NCBI RefSeq assembly: GCF_003418935.1
Contig: NZ_QVMT01000001.1
Span: forward strand, 248,001 to 312,000
Direction: 5' to 3'
Origin: Emticicia sp. C21
GTDB lineage: Bacteria > Bacteroidota > Bacteroidia > Cytophagales > Spirosomataceae
DNA length: 64,000 nucleotides
Positions 62,449 to 64,000 of the stretch are shown here, piece by piece. The notes below the pieces were generated by a model. That model saw only the letters and a list, made by a program, of their open reading frames with translations, made no database searches and was not told the DNA's origin. The position numbers and the translations under genes were made by a program. Numbering within the stretch: the stretch's first letter is position 1; each line of letters opens with the position of its first letter.

Positions 62449-62596
62449 AGATGGATAAATGCTAATATATTGGCTGGTTGTTTAATAATCCTATTATTTA
62501 ATAATTGTCCAAAATTCGTTAAAAAATATACGCATTTTTGTATACAGTAGTCCGCACTTTTTTGTTTATGAATACGTTATTTTGCACAAAAAACAT

Positions 62597-62604
62597 TACT
62601 TTTG
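62597..62604 (+). promoter_or_regulatory. -7 element of argS
   Basis: TACTTTTG fits TAnnTTTG and lies 41 bases before the ATG at 62646. A TTTG is present upstream but at non-standard spacing. Confidence 0.5.
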
Positions 62605-62645
62605 CAGAAAAAATCCGCTTCAGACAGAAGCGCATTTCACAATCT

Positions 62646-64000
62646 ATGAATATCGAATCATCATTAAAGTCTGCTATCAAGCAAGCCTTATCAGCGCTAT
62701 TTCAAGTTGAAGAAGAAGTAGTTTTACAACCTACCAAGAGTGATTTTGAAGGAAACTATACCTATGTGGTTTTTCCTTTAGTAAAACAACTCCGAAAAAG
62801 TCCGGCTGATATTGCCAATGCCATTGCAGATTATCTAAAAACCAACACAAATTATATTAAGAGTTATAATGTAGTTCAGGGCTTTCTGAACCTGGTTTTG
62901 GCCGATGAAGTATGGTTTAATACATTAAACGGTATTCTAGCCGAAGAAAGCTTCGGTGTTTTACCTAAGAATAACCAATCAGTAATGGTTGAGTATTCAT
63001 CGCCTAATACTAATAAACCACTGCACTTAGGACACTTAAGAAATAATTTTTTAGGGTTTTCGGTATCTAGAATATTAGAAGCTAATGGCTACGATGTAGT
63101 AAAAACCTGTCTGGTAAATGACCGTGGGGTACACATCTGTAAGTCTATGTGGGCTTATCAGCAATTTGGTAATGGCGAAACGCCCGAGTCATCTGGCTTA
63201 AAAGGTGACCATCTGGCTGGTAAATACTATGTTATTTTCGACAAGCATTATAAAGTTGAGATTGAAGCCTTGGTGAAAGGCGGTTTGAGCGAAGAAGAAG
63301 CCAAGAAAAATGCGCCGGCCATGAAAGCCGTACAAGAAATGCTGATTAAATGGGAACAAGGTGATGAAGAAACAATAGCGCTATGGCGTAAAATGAACGA
63401 CTGGGTATTTGCAGGATTCAACGAAACTTACCAAAAAATCGGTGTATCGTTTGATAAAACCTATTATGAATCAAATACCTATCTATTAGGGAAAGATATT
63501 GTAGAAGAAGGTTTAGCTTATGGCGTTTTCTTCAAAAAAGATAATGGTAGCGTATGGATTGATTTGAAAGAAGAAGGACTTGATGAGAAACTGGTGCTTC
63601 GTGCGGACGGTACTTCGGTATATATTACACAGGATTTAGGTACCACCGATTTAAAGTTTAAAGACTATAATATCAGCAAAGCTATCTGGGTAGTAGGTAA
63701 TGAACAGGATTACCACTTTGAGGTACTTTTTGCTATCATGAAAAAACTGGGTCGCAATTATGCAGATGGTTGTTATCACCTGAGCTACGGAATGGTGGAA
63801 TTACCTCAAGGCAAAATGAAATCTCGTGAAGGTACTGTAGTAGATGCGGATGATCTGGTAGCTGAAATGATAGAAACAGCCGAAGTGACAACCCGTGAGC
63901 GTGGCAAGATTGATGATTTTACGAAAGAAGAAGCTGATGCCTTATTCCGGATGATTGCCTTAGGTGCTTTGAAATACTTTTTATTAAAGGTGGATCCGAA
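62646..64000 (+). CDS. argS: Arginyl-tRNA synthetase, 3' partial
   Basis: The reading frame is open to the window end, giving the first 451 residues of a family usually near 580-600. The N-terminal add-1 domain is followed by VEYSSPNTNKPLHLGHLRNN (HIGH motif H127-L-G-H130) and the Rossmann catalytic core, then GNEQDYHFEVLFAIMKKLG and the KMSKS-equivalent K390-M-K-S-R-E-G396. It charges tRNA(Arg) in the cytosol. The tRNA-binding C-terminus lies outside the window. Confidence 0.95.
   Translation, partial: MNIESSLKSAIKQALSALFQVEEEVVLQPTKSDFEGNYTYVVFPLVKQLRKSPADIANAIADYLKTNTNYIKSYNVVQGFLNLVLADEVWFNTLNGILAEESFGVLPKNNQSVMVEYSSPNTNKPLHLGHLRNNFLGFSVSRILEANGYDVVKTCLVNDRGVHICKSMWAYQQFGNGETPESSGLKGDHLAGKYYVIFDKHYKVEIEALVKGGLSEEEAKKNAPAMKAVQEMLIKWEQGDEETIALWRKMNDWVFAGFNETYQKIGVSFDKTYYESNTYLLGKDIVEEGLAYGVFFKKDNGSVWIDLKEEGLDEKLVLRADGTSVYITQDLGTTDLKFKDYNISKAIWVVGNEQDYHFEVLFAIMKKLGRNYADGCYHLSYGMVELPQGKMKSREGTVVDADDLVAEMIETAEVTTRERGKIDDFTKEEADALFRMIALGALKYFLLKVDP

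Noticed and set aside
1-64000. tRNA or rRNA genes
   Set aside because: No conserved T-loop (GGTTCGAATCC-like) cloverleaf or rRNA segment was noticed by eye; a tRNA scan would be decisive.

Overview
The window is chromosomal DNA from a Bacteroidota bacterium, most likely order Cytophagales (an Emticicia, Arcicella, Runella or Spirosoma relative). The basis is its AT-rich composition, many promoters of the Bacteroidota form TAnnTTTG, few Shine-Dalgarno sequences, and family content: Gfo/Idh/MocA, ThuA/PQQ sugar dehydrogenase, DUF1593, DUF2306, SBBP-repeat and YadA-head/S74 surface proteins, and ECF sigma plus membrane anti-sigma pairs. The genus is inference. The window opens inside a Gfo/Idh/MocA oxidoreductase and ends inside argS.

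Layout. 1-5.2 kb: oxidoreductase end and two paralogous YadA-head/S74 surface proteins. 5.2-7.5 kb: ABC-F ATPase with a long structured leader, then a frameshifted PTH2-like gene. 7.6-10.5 kb: DUF2306 protein, a beta-lactamase-fold protein lacking the usual catalytic residues, and an Imm35/YrhB-like gene broken by a stop codon. 10.6-13.5 kb: orphan recT, an array of six hairpin repeats, and an XRE/S24 repressor (probable mobile-element remnant). 13.6-14.5 kb: small genes flanking a MITE-like repeat. 14.6-20 kb: TetR regulator divergent from an ABC/HlyD/TolC export operon whose ATPase motifs are degenerate. 20-30.8 kb: DUF1593 hydrolase, FMN oxidase, CPBP protease, NhaA, VOC proteins, Crp/Fnr regulator, CDF exporter and OmpR-type regulator. 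31.2-38.6 kb: a stress-like island (glycosyltransferase, YciF-like protein, DUF6766, cytoplasmic alpha-amylase, SDR) and a single-domain response regulator. 38.7-43.9 kb: a Nudix-type regulator and a 1.2-thousand-residue ThuA/PQQ-dehydrogenase/cytochrome c protein. 44.3-53.2 kb: five-PAS histidine kinase with a response regulator, then an S41 peptidase operon headed by an ECF sigma factor and divergent from a second ECF/anti-sigma pair. 53.3-57.2 kb: poorly characterised envelope proteins. 57.2-62.5 kb: three tandem copies of an SBBP-repeat gene with promoter and terminator. 62.6-64 kb: argS.

The most notable observation is a shared promoter architecture. The three SBBP genes and the YadA-head gene at 1438-3087 each carry a TAnnTTTG element and, exactly 56 bases upstream of its far edge, a related box (AATTTTATCGGTTGGTACAT at the SBBP genes; a CGAATGGT core at the YadA-like gene). 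A second box copy lies 43 or 21 bases further up at two of the four. This points to one activator controlling two families of surface proteins. Other leads are the hairpin array between recT and the S24 repressor, the leader of the ABC-F gene with its small reading frame, and the ABC transporter without Walker A lysine. Five reading frames are broken (four small indels, one nonsense codon), all in small or peripheral genes, while the long genes are intact.
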